From assembly GCF_013744875.1 (NCBI RefSeq), contig NZ_CP059399.1, positions 1,240,001 through 1,304,000 on the forward strand: a DNA stretch of 64,000 nt. The letters run 5' to 3'. A program made the translations under genes and the position numbers. Of the stretch, positions 53,552 to 63,102 are shown in pieces (the stretch's first letter is position 1; each line of letters starts with the position of its first letter). The notes under the pieces are model-generated. The model had not been told where the DNA came from, searched no databases, and saw only the letters and a program-made list of their open reading frames with translations. This stretch comes from Nocardia huaxiensis (GTDB taxonomy: Bacteria > Actinomycetota > Actinomycetes > Mycobacteriales > Mycobacteriaceae).

Positions 53552-53646
53552 TCGAAGAGTAGCCGATTGTGACCCACGTCGCACCCGATTCGTCCCGTTT
53601 ACCGACCGGCGACGGGATGCCGCCACACCAGCCGAATCGGCCTGTG

Positions 53647-54120
53647 TCACAGCGAGGCTGCCACTTCCTGCAGCTGAGCCATGCCGATCGGCGCGAACTC
53701 CTCCATCCCCGACTGCGCCATCCCGTCGCGATCCGCGACGGACTGGAACACCGACAGAGTGGTGACCTTGGTCTTCCCGTCCACCTCTTCGAACGTGATG
53801 GTCTCCAGCGACACGTGCCCGGGGGTGCCGTCGAATTCGAAGGTATGGACGATGCGATCGGCGCTGACCTCGTGGTACACGCCGCGGAAGCCGTACTCGT
53901 TGCCCTCCGGGTCGACATGCGTGATCCGCCACGAGCCGCCGGTGAAGGGTTCGAATTTCTCGACCTTGCTGGTGAGTTCGCGGGGTCCCCACCAGCGCAG
54001 GTACAGGTCGATCTCGGTGTGGGCGCGGTAGACGGCGGCCTTCGGCGCGTCGATGACGGCGCTGACGGTGGCGACGTGGCTGTTGGGCTCGGCGGTGTAG
54101 GTGGTTTCGGGGTTGCTCAT
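53647..54120 (-). CDS. SRPBCC/AHSA1-family protein
   Basis: 157 residues. The START-like helix-grip fold of the AHSA1 group is indicated by VSAVIDAPKAAVYRAHTE near the start, LYLRWWGPRE, and a C-terminal helix with GMEEFAPIGMAQLQE. Such small proteins bind hydrophobic ligands; some are encoded with ArsR regulators, but none is here. No enzymatic residue can be named. It ends 128 bp before the BASS start, and the palindrome in that gap probably belongs to the BASS gene. Confidence 0.85.
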   Translation of the reverse strand: MSNPETTYTAEPNSHVATVSAVIDAPKAAVYRAHTEIDLYLRWWGPRELTSKVEKFEPFTGGSWRITHVDPEGNEYGFRGVYHEVSADRIVHTFEFDGTPGHVSLETITFEEVDGKTKVTTLSVFQSVADRDGMAQSGMEEFAPIGMAQLQEVAASL

Positions 54121-54265
54121 TGTTCTGTCCTCGTCCCTGTGTGGGTTTGTCGCCGCATCCCCTGCGGCCTCGAAATATTGGACGAGACGAGCCTGCCGGA
54201 TTAATCGGTTCGCCGCGGAAGATTCCGGCGGCCTTCTCTCCCTGGCGGTTTCGGCCCGCCGAAGA

Positions 54266-55261
54266 TCACCAGGTCAGGCCGAAGAGTTGCGTCCAGTGAT
54301 CGCCCACCCGGCCGACGCCGATATGCGTGAAGTCGGGCGCGAGGATGTTCGCGCGGTGTCCGGGACTGTTCATCCAGCCGTCGACCACCTCTTCCGCGCT
54401 GCGCTGCCCCCACGCGATGTTCTCGGCGATCCCGCGATAGTCGATCCCCGCGTCCTTCGTGCGATCCCACGGTTGCCGCCCGTCCAGGCCGGTGTGCGAG
54501 AAGTAACCGCGTGCGAGCATGTCGCCGCTGTGCGCGCGAGCTACCGCGCTCAATCGGACATCTGAAGCGAGTGGCCGCAGCCCGTGCCGCGCCCGCTCGG
54601 CGTTCGTGCGCGCGATGACCTCGGAGACATCGGCGCTGATCGGCGTGCCGCCGGCGGCCGCAGCGCGCTGGGCCGCTGATCGTGGGTTCGCGGCGTACGG
54701 GTCGGCGGCGCGCGTGGCCGCGGCGAAGGGGACGGCGTGCGGCGTCGCGCCCGCAGGCAGCCCGGCACGCGGAGGGGGCGCGGCCGGTGGAGCGCTGTCC
54801 TCGATTACTTCGACGCCGTAATCGCGCGCGATCCCGGCCAGCCCGTCGGCATAACCCTGTCCCAGCGCTCGCAGCCGCCATTCGCCGCTGCGGCGATACA
54901 CCTCGGCGAGCAGCAGCGCTCGCACCCCGGGGGAGGGCGGGGCGGTGAAACGCAACTCGAGACCACGCCCGCCGACGCTCAGCTCGAGCTGCCCCGGCGA
55001 GATCGCGTGCTGGGCCGGACCGGCCACCAGGGTCAGCCGAGTCGCACCGGCGCGCAACAGATTTCGTTCCACGGTCACGACGCTCCCGCGCAGTCGCACC
55101 CCGGGCGCGTCCGGCTGGTTGTAGAACACGAAATCGGCATCCCCGTCGACCCGGCCGCTGTCACCGGTGATGATCACCGACAGATCGAACGTCACCGGCG
55201 CCCGCATGGTCAGCGTTCCGTCTGGCAGTGGAAGCACGCCTCCAGGCGTCAATTCGCGCAC
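54266..55261 (-). CDS. TerD-CAP domain fusion protein
   Basis: 331 residues from the GTG at 55261, which has GGAGAG six bases upstream and gives the usual TerD beginning RELTPGGVLPLPDG. The TerD domain covers about 1-165 (FVFYNQP, AEVYRRSGEWRLRALGQGY, GLAGIARDYGVEV). A Pro/Ala-rich linker follows, then a CAP (SCP/PR1) domain (about 205-331) with the paired His/Glu sites: HSGDMLARGYFSHTG, ENIAWG and SPGHRANIL. TerD proteins bind calcium and belong to tellurite/stress systems in the cytoplasm; CAP domains are usually secreted, but no signal peptide precedes this one. No other ter gene is in the window. The function of the fusion is unknown. Confidence 0.85.
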   Translation of the reverse strand: MRELTPGGVLPLPDGTLTMRAPVTFDLSVIITGDSGRVDGDADFVFYNQPDAPGVRLRGSVVTVERNLLRAGATRLTLVAGPAQHAISPGQLELSVGGRGLELRFTAPPSPGVRALLLAEVYRRSGEWRLRALGQGYADGLAGIARDYGVEVIEDSAPPAAPPPRAGLPAGATPHAVPFAAATRAADPYAANPRSAAQRAAAAGGTPISADVSEVIARTNAERARHGLRPLASDVRLSAVARAHSGDMLARGYFSHTGLDGRQPWDRTKDAGIDYRGIAENIAWGQRSAEEVVDGWMNSPGHRANILAPDFTHIGVGRVGDHWTQLFGLTW

Positions 55262-55524
55262 GACAACTCTCCGGTGGACCGAACTGGAGGAAGCATGCCG
55301 CATCCCCCCGCATCGATCATTCCAGCCACCGGCCGACTCGGCCACGTCCGGCGGCCGACGCACGGATTGGCTTGCCGGGCAACAGCATCGGACAGCTTCA
55401 CGGTGAGCTCCGCCCGCACCGCCCCAGTTCACGGGCGGTTGGCCAGCGCGCCGATCGCATGCGTCGACGGCAAGGCACTGACCCCTCGTGTCGATGCGGG
55501 AACCGGATCCGGCAGACTCCCCGC

Positions 55525-56487
55525 GTGAGTTCTCCAGGGGGAAAGTCTGCGCGGCTGTCGGCCGTGATCGCCATATTGCTGTTGGCAGCCGTGGGTTGTG
55601 CGAAGGACACCGAGCCTGCGCCGCCGAGCGGGTTCTGGTTCACCGAGCCGCGGAACGATGATCAGCGGTTGGAGGTATTGCGGCGGCAACGTGCAGTCGA
55701 CCCGTGCGCGCTGCTGCCGAGAGCGGAGCTGGAGAAATACGGTCCGGTGCGATCGGTCCGTCACGATCAGCCGAATACGTGCGAGGTGAACGCCGGTTCG
55801 GACCAGCCGGGCAAGGGGACCGGGGCAAGCTTGGCCGTCATCGGCGGAACCCTTCAGGGGTCCGGTAAGGGCGTCGAGAAGACCGTGGCGGGGGTGCCGG
55901 CGTCGTTCCTGGCGGACCGCGACGGCGTCGATGCGGCGGATTTCGCCAAGACCGTCCTCCGAAGCTGCCAGGTGACGTCACGGTTTCCCGCCGGTGGCGG
56001 CCTGATGATGTTGATCAGCACCGAGCTCGGCACCGAGCCGTGTCCGGTCGCGGAGTCGCTGCTGGCGGTTGCCTTGACGGAGTGGATGAAGGAACCGCCG
56101 CGCGGCACCGCGCCGGAGACGGTGCGGACGATTCTCACCAATGCTGATCCCTGTGCGGTGCTGTCGCGGCTGGGGGCGACGGTCGACGCGGCGCATCGGA
56201 GAATGCAGACCTGTGATTTCGCTTATCGTGGTGATGAGGTCACGGTGAACTACGACTATCAGGAAGAGCGGCTGGCCTTCGATACCGAGCGGGACGAGTT
56301 GCTCGCAGGCGCCCGGTATCCGGTGTATCGCAAGGTTTTGTCCGAGTACACCTTTCACACCGCGGTGCTGGGCCCCGTGATCGACCCGGCGTTGCCCGAC
56401 TCCCGGATTCCGATCGTCTCGGTGAGTGGCGCGAACTCGGAGGTGGTCGCCGCGGTGATGGACGAGGTGCTCACGCTCTTCCCGTGA
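55525..56487 (+). CDS. Putative lipoprotein with two DUF3558-like repeats
   Basis: 320 residues from a GTG at 55525. The signal peptide ends in AVGC, a lipobox, near residue 25. The mature part seems to be two related halves: VDPCALLPRAELEKYG near 57-72 and NADPCAVLSRLGATVD near 208-223 both resemble the DPCsLL motif of actinobacterial DUF3558 lipoproteins, and each half has a later cysteine (NTCEV, QTCDF) for a disulfide. DUF3558 proteins are surface lipoproteins of unknown role. It precedes the rpsH promoter by 33 bp, so its transcript must end close to that promoter. Confidence 0.7.
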   Translation: MSSPGGKSARLSAVIAILLLAAVGCAKDTEPAPPSGFWFTEPRNDDQRLEVLRRQRAVDPCALLPRAELEKYGPVRSVRHDQPNTCEVNAGSDQPGKGTGASLAVIGGTLQGSGKGVEKTVAGVPASFLADRDGVDAADFAKTVLRSCQVTSRFPAGGGLMMLISTELGTEPCPVAESLLAVALTEWMKEPPRGTAPETVRTILTNADPCAVLSRLGATVDAAHRRMQTCDFAYRGDEVTVNYDYQEERLAFDTERDELLAGARYPVYRKVLSEYTFHTAVLGPVIDPALPDSRIPIVSVSGANSEVVAAVMDEVLTLFP

Positions 56488-56520
56488 CGTGTGGCCCCCG
56501 CCACCTCGGCGGACCCCGAT

Positions 56521-56549
56521 TTGGCCCTGGTGGGGGCCTTGTTTACACT
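56521..56549 (+). promoter_or_regulatory. Promoter of the rpsH operon, same design as the rplN promoter
   Basis: TTGGCC (56521-56526) and TACACT (56544-56549) are separated by 17 bp. The next 11 bases, GGACCGGTTGC, are identical to those after the rplN promoter. Confidence 0.65.
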
Positions 56550-56730
56550 GGACCGGTTGCTTGGGCACAGCTATGTCCGTACGCGTCTGCGTCGGCCATA
56601 CGCCCGAGAGGCGCAATTATCCGGTCGGGCAACCCCGGCTGGACCGAATCCCGAATTGTCGTAGGCCCACGACCGCCGCTTTTTGACGGTGCTGGATGGG
56701 AACCGCGGCGAGAAAGGTAGCGGTCAACTC
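56550..56730 (+). other. Leader of the rpsH operon with hairpin
   Basis: Untranslated leader without a gene. GGGCA (56563-56567) and TGTCC (56574-56578) pair with one G-T wobble; the AGCTATG string of the rplN leader recurs here at the loop and 3' stem base. Further shared blocks (GTCGGG, GGCAA/GGGCAA, CCGGC) occur later in both leaders. Confidence 0.45.
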
Positions 56731-57129
56731 ATGACCATGACTGATCCGATCGCAGACTTCTTGACCCGTCTGCGCAACGCCAACTCGGCGTACCACGATC
56801 AGGTGAAGGCTCCGCACTCCAAGCTCAAGGCGAACATCGCCGAGATCCTGAAGCGTGAGGGCTACATCGCCGATTACCGCACCGAAGATGCGACCGTCGG
56901 CAAGACCCTGATCGTCGACCTGAAGTACGGCCCGTCCCGTGAGCGCTCCCTGCAGGGTGTGCGTCGCGTGTCGAAGCCGGGTCTGCGGGTTTACGCGAAG
57001 TCCACCAACCTGCCCAAGGTGCTGGGCGGCCTCGGCGTGGCCATCATCTCCACGTCCCAGGGTCTGCTTACCGACCGTCAGGCCAAGCAGCAGAGTGTAG
57101 GCGGGGAAGTCCTCGCCTACGTCTGGTAA
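56731..57129 (+). CDS. rpsH: 30S ribosomal protein S8
   Basis: 132 residues from the ATG at 56731, with AGAAAGG upstream; in-frame codons further upstream belong to the leader. S8 binds the central domain of 16S rRNA, and in other bacteria it represses the spc operon by binding its mRNA. Typical motifs are [14 protein letters not shown] and the end GGEVLAYVW. It begins the second block of ribosomal genes. Confidence 0.98.
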   Translation: MTMTDPIADFLTRLRNANSAYHDQVKAPHSKLKANIAEILKREGYIADYRTEDATVGKTLIVDLKYGPSRERSLQGVRRVSKPGLRVYAKSTNLPKVLGGLGVAIISTSQGLLTDRQAKQQSVGGEVLAYVW

Positions 57130-57143
57130 GGGAGGTAGGAACA

Positions 57144-57683
57144 ATGTCGCGTATCGGTAAGAAGCCGATCCCGGTTCCCGCCGGCGTCGAGGTCACCATC
57201 GACGGCCAGAACATCACGGTGAAGGGTTCCAAGGGCACCCTGTCGCACGTGGTCGCGGAGCCGATCACTGTTACCAAGGCCGAGAACGGTGAGCTCGAGG
57301 TCGTTCGTCCGAACGACGAGCGCCTGAACCGCTCGCTGCACGGCCTGACCCGCACCCTGATCAACAACATGATCATCGGTGTGACCCAGGGCTACGAGAA
57401 GAAGATGGAAATCTTCGGCGTCGGTTACCGCGTGCAGGCCAAGGGCTCGAACCTGGAGTTCGCCCTGGGCTACTCGCATCCGGTTCCGGTCGACGCCCCC
57501 GAGGGCATCACCTTCGCGGTGGAGTCCCCGACCAAGTTCTCGGTGTCCGGCATCGACAAGCAGAAGGTCGGCCAGATCGCCGCGGTGATCCACGGCCTGC
57601 GTAAGCCCGACCCGTACAAGGGCAAGGGCATCCGCTACGCCGGCGAGGTCGTTCGCCGCAAGGTCGGAAAGACGGGTAAGTAA
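57144..57683 (+). CDS. rplF: 50S ribosomal protein L6
   Basis: 179 residues, 14 bp after rpsH with GGGAGG before the ATG. L6 binds 23S rRNA near the sarcin-ricin loop. [16 protein letters not shown] at the start and [14 protein letters not shown] near the end are diagnostic. Normal length. Confidence 0.98.
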   Translation: MSRIGKKPIPVPAGVEVTIDGQNITVKGSKGTLSHVVAEPITVTKAENGELEVVRPNDERLNRSLHGLTRTLINNMIIGVTQGYEKKMEIFGVGYRVQAKGSNLEFALGYSHPVPVDAPEGITFAVESPTKFSVSGIDKQKVGQIAAVIHGLRKPDPYKGKGIRYAGEVVRRKVGKTGK

Positions 57684-57686
57684 GCC

Positions 57687-58094
57687 ATGGCACAGACTGA
57701 GAACCAGAAGGCCAAGCGCCTGCCGGTCGGCAAGGACGTTTCGACCAAGCGTCGTCTCTCGAAGACGCGTCGTCACTTCCGTCTGCGCAAGAAGGTCGTC
57801 GGCACTTCGGAGCGTCCGCGCCTCGTCGTGAACCGCTCTTCGCGTCACCTGCACGCTCAGCTCATCGACGACTCCGCCGGCAAGACCATTGCCGCCGCGT
57901 CGTCCATCGAGGCCGATGTGCGTGCGCTCGAGGGTGACAAGTCCGCCAAGGGCGCCAAGGTCGGCGAGCTCATCGCCGCCCGCGCCAAGGCCGCCGGCGT
58001 CGAGGCGGTCGTGTTCGACCGTGGTGGTCACGACTACCACGGCCGTATCGCGGCCCTCGCCGATGCCGCCCGTGAAGGTGGGCTGAAGTTCTGA
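57687..58094 (+). CDS. rplR: 50S ribosomal protein L18
   Basis: 135 residues, 3 bp after rplF. L18 carries 5S rRNA to the large subunit with L5. Motifs [20 protein letters not shown] and [20 protein letters not shown] are typical. The N-terminal extension of about 25 basic residues is common in actinobacteria. Confidence 0.98.
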   Translation: MAQTENQKAKRLPVGKDVSTKRRLSKTRRHFRLRKKVVGTSERPRLVVNRSSRHLHAQLIDDSAGKTIAAASSIEADVRALEGDKSAKGAKVGELIAARAKAAGVEAVVFDRGGHDYHGRIAALADAAREGGLKF

Positions 58095-58125
58095 TGATCA
58101 ACACTGCGAACGAAGGGAACGTCTG

Positions 58126-58764
58126 ATGCCGGGACGTCAGCGGCGTGACGGCGGAAACAACGGTCCCGCCGGCCAGAATGGCAGCAATGACCGTGAGGGT
58201 GGCCGGGGTCGTCGTAACGACCGCCGCGACCAGCAGCAGCAGGAGAAGAGCAACCAGCTCGAGCGCGTAGTCGCGATCAACCGCGTCTCCAAGGTCGTGA
58301 AGGGTGGTCGTCGCTTCAGCTTCACCGCCCTCGTGATCGTGGGTGACGGCAACGGTCTGGTCGGCGTCGGCTACGGCAAGGCCAAGGAAGTTCCCGCTGC
58401 CATTCAGAAGGGTGTCGAGGAGGCTCGCAAGGGCTTCTTCCGCGTCCCGATGATCGGTTCCACCATCACTCACCCGGTTCAGGGTGAGGCGGCGGCCGGT
58501 GTCGTCATGCTGCGTCCGGCTTCGCCCGGTACCGGTGTGATCGCCGGTGGCGCGGCCCGTGCCGTGCTGGAATGCGCTGGTATCCACGACATCCTGGCCA
58601 AGTCGCTCGGTAGCGACAACGCCATCAACGTCGTGCACGCCACCGTTGCTGCTCTGAAGCAGCTGCAGCGCCCCGAAGAGGTTGCCGCTCGCCGCGGTCT
58701 GCCGATCGAGGATGTTGCTCCTGCGGGCATGCTGCGGGCGCGCGCGGGACAGGGAGCTCACTGA
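58126..58764 (+). CDS. rpsE: 30S ribosomal protein S5
   Basis: 212 residues, 31 bp after rplR. S5 helps set decoding accuracy. After an N-terminal Gly/Asn/Arg/Gln-rich extension of about 40 residues, usual for high-GC actinobacteria, come [20 protein letters not shown] and the [12 protein letters not shown] region. The C-terminus is normal. Confidence 0.98.
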   Translation: MPGRQRRDGGNNGPAGQNGSNDREGGRGRRNDRRDQQQQEKSNQLERVVAINRVSKVVKGGRRFSFTALVIVGDGNGLVGVGYGKAKEVPAAIQKGVEEARKGFFRVPMIGSTITHPVQGEAAAGVVMLRPASPGTGVIAGGAARAVLECAGIHDILAKSLGSDNAINVVHATVAALKQLQRPEEVAARRGLPIEDVAPAGMLRARAGQGAH

Positions 58765-58765
58765 T

Positions 58766-58945
58766 ATGGCACAGCTCAAGGTGACCCAGATCAAGTCGTC
58801 CATCGGCGCCAAGTCGAATCAGCGGGACTCGCTGCGCACCCTCGGGCTGCGTGGCATCCGCCAGACCGTGGTGCGTGAGGACAATGCGCAGAACCGCGGC
58901 CTGATCAACGTCGTGCGCCACCTCGTTCAGGTTGAGGAGGTCTAA
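58766..58945 (+). CDS. rpmD: 50S ribosomal protein L30
   Basis: 59 residues from the ATG at 58766, one base after the rpsE stop. [18 protein letters not shown] and [14 protein letters not shown] are the family's conserved parts. The protein binds 23S rRNA in the large subunit. Confidence 0.97.
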   Translation: MAQLKVTQIKSSIGAKSNQRDSLRTLGLRGIRQTVVREDNAQNRGLINVVRHLVQVEEV

Positions 58946-58947
58946 GC

Positions 58948-59391
58948 ATGACCATCAAGTTGCACCACCTGCGTCCGGCCCCCGGGTCCAAGACCGAGAA
59001 GACCCGTGTGGGTCGCGGTGAGGGCTCGAAGGGCAAGACCGCGGGCCGCGGTACCAAGGGTACGAAGGCTCGCAAGAACGTCCCGGTCCGCTTCGAGGGC
59101 GGTCAGATGCCGATTCACATGCGTCTGCCCAAGCTCAAGGGCTTCACCAACCCGTTCCGCACCGAATACCAGGTCGTGAACGTCGGTGACATCGCCCGCC
59201 TGTTCCCGCAGGGCGGCGCCGTGGGCAAGGCCGAATTGGTCGCCGCGGGTCTCGTTCGCAAGAACGAGCTCGTGAAGGTGCTCGGCGAGGGCGAAATCGG
59301 TGTGGCCGTTCAGGTTTCCGCCGACAAGTTCTCCGGCTCCGCTGCGGAGAAGATCACCGCGGCCGGTGGCACTGCCACCACGCTGGCCTGA
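58948..59391 (+). CDS. rplO: 50S ribosomal protein L15
   Basis: 147 residues, 2 bp after rpmD. The basic N-terminal tail ([20 protein letters not shown]) and [18 protein letters not shown] are diagnostic for L15, which binds late in large-subunit assembly. A 12-bp terminator stem follows 22 bp after the stop, so secY is transcribed separately, at least in part. Confidence 0.98.
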   Translation: MTIKLHHLRPAPGSKTEKTRVGRGEGSKGKTAGRGTKGTKARKNVPVRFEGGQMPIHMRLPKLKGFTNPFRTEYQVVNVGDIARLFPQGGAVGKAELVAAGLVRKNELVKVLGEGEIGVAVQVSADKFSGSAAEKITAAGGTATTLA

Positions 59392-59413
59392 CGGTAGGCT
59401 GAAAACACAGAGG

Positions 59414-59442
59414 CACCGGGCGAGCCGCGAGCTCGCCCGGTG
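59414..59442 (+). terminator. Terminator between rplO and secY
   Basis: CACCGGGCGAGC (59414-59425) and GCTCGCCCGGTG (59431-59442) form a perfect 12-bp stem with loop CGCGA, followed by TCACTGTT. It separates the ribosomal block from secY. Confidence 0.85.
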
Positions 59443-59546
59443 TCACTGTTAAAGTTCAAGTGTTGTCTGCCAACACCGTCATGTCTATCGGCGTTGTCCA
59501 ATCGCTGAAGTCATGGCCTGACCCATGTCGTTAGCCAGGAGGATCT

Positions 59547-60866
59547 GTGCTTTCCGCCTTCGTGTCGGCTTTCCGGACCCCGGACTTACGGCGGAAGATT
59601 CTCTTCACGCTGGGCCTGATCGCGTTGTACCGGCTCGGTGCCTCGCTGCCCTCCCCGGGCGTCAGTTACAAGAACGTTCAATACTGTGTTGATCAGGTCA
59701 ACGGCGGCGATTCCGCTGGCATCTACCAGCTGATCAACCTTTTCTCCGGCGGCGCGCTGCTGCAGCTCTCGGTGTTCGCGATCGGCATCATGCCCTACAT
59801 CACGGCGAGCATCATCATCCAGCTGCTGACCGTCGTCATTCCGCGGTTCGAGGAACTGCGAAAAGAAGGCCAAGCTGGGCAGTCGAAGATGACGCAGTAC
59901 ACGCGTTATCTGTCGATCGCGCTGGCCGTTCTCCAGTCGACGGGTCTTGTCGCGCTCGCTGCGCGCGGTCAGCTGCTGCAGGGCTGTGCCAAGGACATCC
60001 TCGACGACACGAGCATTTTCGGCATGGTCATCATCGTGCTGGTCATGACGGCCGGTGCGGCGCTGGTCATGTGGTTCGGCGAGCAGATCACCGAGCGCGG
60101 TATCGGCAACGGTATGTCGCTGCTCATCTTCGCCGGTATCGCGGCCCGTATTCCGGCCGAGGGCAAGACCATCTGGGATTCCGGTTCCAAGATCAAGTTC
60201 GCGCTGGTCATCCTGGCCGCGCTGGTGGTCATCGTCGGCGTCATCTTCGTCGAGCAGGGTCAGCGCCGGATTCCGGTGCAGTACGCCAAGCGCGTGGTGG
60301 GCCGCAAGATGTACGGCGGTTCCTCGACCTACCTGCCGCTGAAGGTGAACCAGGCCGGCGTCATCCCGGTGATCTTCGCGTCCTCGCTGCTGTACCTGCC
60401 GAACCTGCTGGCGCAGTTGACCAAGAGCAATTCCGGCGATCCGGCGAAGTGGCAGGAGTTCATCTCCAAGTACCTCGTCAACCCGAGCAACCCGGTCTAT
60501 GTGACGATCTACTTCGCACTGATCGTGTTCTTCACCTACTTCTACGTCGCGATCACCTTCAACCCTGAAGAGCGCGCGGACGAGATGAAGAAGTTCGGCG
60601 GCTTCATCCCGGGTTACCGTCCGGGCAAGCCCACCGCCGATTACCTGAACTACGTCCTCAGCCGTATCACGCTGCCCGGCTCGATCTATCTGGGCGCGGT
60701 GGCGGTGCTCCCGAATGTCTTCCTGAATATCGGTAACAACTCCGGTGTGCAGAACTTGCCGTTCGGCGGTACCGCGGTGCTGATCATCGTGAGTGTCGGC
60801 CTCGATACGGTGAAGCAGATCGAGAGCCAATTGATGAACCGTAACTACGAAGGGTTCCTGAAGTGA
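59547..60866 (+). CDS. secY: Preprotein translocase subunit SecY
   Basis: 439 residues from a GTG with AGGAGG upstream. Ten membrane helices form the SecYEG channel. The first plug-helix region, [20 protein letters not shown], and the cytoplasmic loop [20 protein letters not shown] are typical. The 105 bp after the upstream terminator should contain its promoter. The stop overlaps the adk start (GTGA), so the secY-adk-map order, common in actinobacteria, is translationally linked. Confidence 0.98.
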   Translation: MLSAFVSAFRTPDLRRKILFTLGLIALYRLGASLPSPGVSYKNVQYCVDQVNGGDSAGIYQLINLFSGGALLQLSVFAIGIMPYITASIIIQLLTVVIPRFEELRKEGQAGQSKMTQYTRYLSIALAVLQSTGLVALAARGQLLQGCAKDILDDTSIFGMVIIVLVMTAGAALVMWFGEQITERGIGNGMSLLIFAGIAARIPAEGKTIWDSGSKIKFALVILAALVVIVGVIFVEQGQRRIPVQYAKRVVGRKMYGGSSTYLPLKVNQAGVIPVIFASSLLYLPNLLAQLTKSNSGDPAKWQEFISKYLVNPSNPVYVTIYFALIVFFTYFYVAITFNPEERADEMKKFGGFIPGYRPGKPTADYLNYVLSRITLPGSIYLGAVAVLPNVFLNIGNNSGVQNLPFGGTAVLIIVSVGLDTVKQIESQLMNRNYEGFLK

Positions 60867-61408
60867 GACTTGTTTTTCTCGGACCGCCCGGCGCCGGTAA
60901 AGGCACGCAGGCCGAACAGGTTGCGGAGAAACTCGGTGTCCCGCACATCTCCACCGGGAATCTCTTCCGCACCAACATCTCCGAGCAGACTCCGCTCGGC
61001 CGTGAGGCGCAGCAGTACCTGGACGCGGGCAACCTGGTGCCCTCCGACGTCACCAACCGCATGGTCGAGGCGCGCATCGCCGAGCCGGACGCGGTGAACG
61101 GCTTCGTGCTGGACGGCTACCCGCGCACCATCGATCAGGCCGAGGCCCTGGAGAAGATGCTGAAGGAGTCGGGCCACGAGCTCGATTCGGTCATCTCGCT
61201 CGAGGTCGCCGAGGAGATCCTGGTCGAGCGCATGCTCGCCCGTAAGCGCGCCGACGACACCGAAGAGGTCATTCGCAACCGCATGCGCGTGTACCGCGAG
61301 GAGACCGAGCCGCTGCTGTCCTACTACGACGGACACATCACCGCCATCGACGGCGTCGGCGAGATCGACGAGGTCAATGCGCGGATCCTGAAGGCCCTGG
61401 GCCGTTAA
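60863..61408 (+). CDS. adk: Adenylate kinase
   Basis: 181 residues from the GTG at 60863. It converts ATP and AMP to two ADP. The P-loop [12 protein letters not shown] is near residue 5; the AMP-binding region contains STGNLFR and [12 protein letters not shown]. The LID is the short form without the zinc-binding cysteines, as in most actinobacterial enzymes. It overlaps secY by four bases and map by one (TAATG). Confidence 0.98.
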   Translation: MRLVFLGPPGAGKGTQAEQVAEKLGVPHISTGNLFRTNISEQTPLGREAQQYLDAGNLVPSDVTNRMVEARIAEPDAVNGFVLDGYPRTIDQAEALEKMLKESGHELDSVISLEVAEEILVERMLARKRADDTEEVIRNRMRVYREETEPLLSYYDGHITAIDGVGEIDEVNARILKALGR

Positions 61409-62208
61409 TGGTCTTCGGCCGGAAGACCAAGAAGGTGGTGCCGTTCCGCACCGCCGGTGAACTGGACGCCATGGCGGCGGTCGGCGCTGTCGTCGGTCGT
61501 GCGCTGGTGGCGGTGCGTAATGCCGCCAAGCCCGGGGTTTCCACCCTGGAGTTGGACGAGGTCGCAGAGCAGGTCATCCGCGATGCCGGAGCGGTCCCGT
61601 CCTTCAAGGGCTACCACGGCTTCCCGGGCTCGATCTGCTCCTCGGTGAACGACCGTGTGGTGCACGGCATCCCGACCAAGGACGAGGTGCTGTCCGAGGG
61701 CGACCTGGTGTCGATCGACTGCGGCGCCATCCTGGACGGCTGGCACGGTGATTCGGCGTGGACGTTCGGCGTCGGCCAGATCATCGAGGCCGACCGCCTG
61801 CTCAGCGAGGCCACCCGGATCTCCATGGAGGCCGGTATCGCCGCCATGCTCCCGGGCAACCGCCTCACCGATGTCTCGTACGCCATCGAAATGGGTACGC
61901 GGGCAGCGGAAGCCGAGCACGGCCGCGCCTACGGCATCGTCGACGGCTACGGCGGGCACGCCATCGGCCGTGAGATGCACATGGATCCGTTCCTCCCCAA
62001 TGAGGGCAAGCCGGGCAAGGGCCCGCTGCTGCGCGTCGGCTCGGTGCTCGCCATCGAGCCCATGCTGACGCTCGGCACCACGGAAACCAAAGTCCTGGAA
62101 GACGATTGGACAGTCGTCACCACCGATGGTTCCCGCGCCGCGCACTGGGAGCACACGGTCGCCGTCACCGAGGACGGCCCCCGCATCCTGACCCTGCGTC
62201 CGGAATAG
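61408..62208 (+). CDS. map: Methionine aminopeptidase type I
   Basis: 266 residues. It removes the N-terminal methionine from new proteins. All five metal ligands are in place: the Asp pair in [17 protein letters not shown], His in [12 protein letters not shown], Glu in AIEPML, and Glu in WEHTVAV. The start ATG overlaps the adk stop. A terminator follows closely. Confidence 0.97.
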   Translation: MVFGRKTKKVVPFRTAGELDAMAAVGAVVGRALVAVRNAAKPGVSTLELDEVAEQVIRDAGAVPSFKGYHGFPGSICSSVNDRVVHGIPTKDEVLSEGDLVSIDCGAILDGWHGDSAWTFGVGQIIEADRLLSEATRISMEAGIAAMLPGNRLTDVSYAIEMGTRAAEAEHGRAYGIVDGYGGHAIGREMHMDPFLPNEGKPGKGPLLRVGSVLAIEPMLTLGTTETKVLEDDWTVVTTDGSRAAHWEHTVAVTEDGPRILTLRPE

Positions 62209-62222
62209 GTACTTTCCGCAGG

Positions 62223-62259
62223 AAACGCCGCATCCTCCTTCCCGGAGGGTGCGGCGTTT
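62223..62259 (+). terminator. Terminator after map
   Basis: Arms 62223-62238 and 62244-62259 pair over 16 positions with a single T-G wobble and a 5-nt loop (AAACGCCGCA / TGCGGCGTTT at the base). It ends the secY-adk-map transcript, only 19 bp before the next start. Confidence 0.85.
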
Positions 62260-62277
62260 CTCGTGTTGGATGGGCGC

Positions 62278-63096
62278 ATGGCCGACAAGGTTGTGCTCAT
62301 CACCGGAACGTCGACGGGTATCGGGCTCGCGCTGGCGGCGGCGGCCGTCGACGCGGGGTATCGGGTGGTTGCCACGCTGCGGAATCCGGATCGTGGTGAT
62401 GCGGTGCGGTCCACGGGCGCGGATGTCCGCACACTCGATGTGACGGACGCGAAGTCGGTGGCGGACTGCCTGGCCGGGGTGATCGCGGATTACGGGCGAC
62501 TGGATGCCGTGGTCAACAATGCGGGCGCGTCGGTGCTCGGCACGGTGGAGAACCTGCCGATGGCGGAGATCCGGCGGGCGCTGGAGGTCAACTTCTTCGG
62601 CGTGGTCGAGGTGACCCGCGCGGCCATGCCGCACCTGCGCGCGTCCGGGGGCCGGGTGGTGACGGTGTCGAGTGTCGGCGGCGTGGTCGGCCAGCCGTTC
62701 AATGAGGCGTACTGTGCCGCCAAGTTCGCGGTGGAAGGCTTCATGGAGAGCCTGGCTCCGGTGGCCGCCACGGTCGGCGTGGGCGTGAGCCTGGTCGAAC
62801 CCGGTGCCGTGGCAACGGAATTCGTGGCCAACGCGGGGGTGAACCCGGCCCATGCCATTGCCGAAGCGGGCCCGTACGCTCCCGCGCTGAAGGCGTACAT
62901 CGAGCGCACCCTGGGCGCCTACACGGTCGGGCAGACCGCGGAAGAGGTTGCGGCGGTGGTGATGCAGGCGCTGACCGCCGAACCGATCGTCTTCCGCTGG
63001 CAAACCTCCGACTGGGCAAGGGATTTCGTCACCAACAAGCTGTTGGACCTGGATGGTTCCAGGGTGCAGGGCCTGACCGGCGGCTGGGTCTCCTAG
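62278..63096 (+). CDS. Short-chain dehydrogenase/reductase
   Basis: 272 residues from the ATG at 62278 (the frame also opens at 62263). The classical SDR signatures are present: TGTSTGIG near residue 10 for NAD(P), NNAG near 82, a serine in VSSVGG near 133, and YCAAK near 146. Substrate is unknown; the C-terminal third is variable, as in the family. It converges with the TmrB-like gene with 6 bp between the stops. The promoter must overlap or lie within the map terminator region. Confidence 0.9.
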   Translation: MADKVVLITGTSTGIGLALAAAAVDAGYRVVATLRNPDRGDAVRSTGADVRTLDVTDAKSVADCLAGVIADYGRLDAVVNNAGASVLGTVENLPMAEIRRALEVNFFGVVEVTRAAMPHLRASGGRVVTVSSVGGVVGQPFNEAYCAAKFAVEGFMESLAPVAATVGVGVSLVEPGAVATEFVANAGVNPAHAIAEAGPYAPALKAYIERTLGAYTVGQTAEEVAAVVMQALTAEPIVFRWQTSDWARDFVTNKLLDLDGSRVQGLTGGWVS

Positions 63097-63102
63097 CGCC
63101 CG

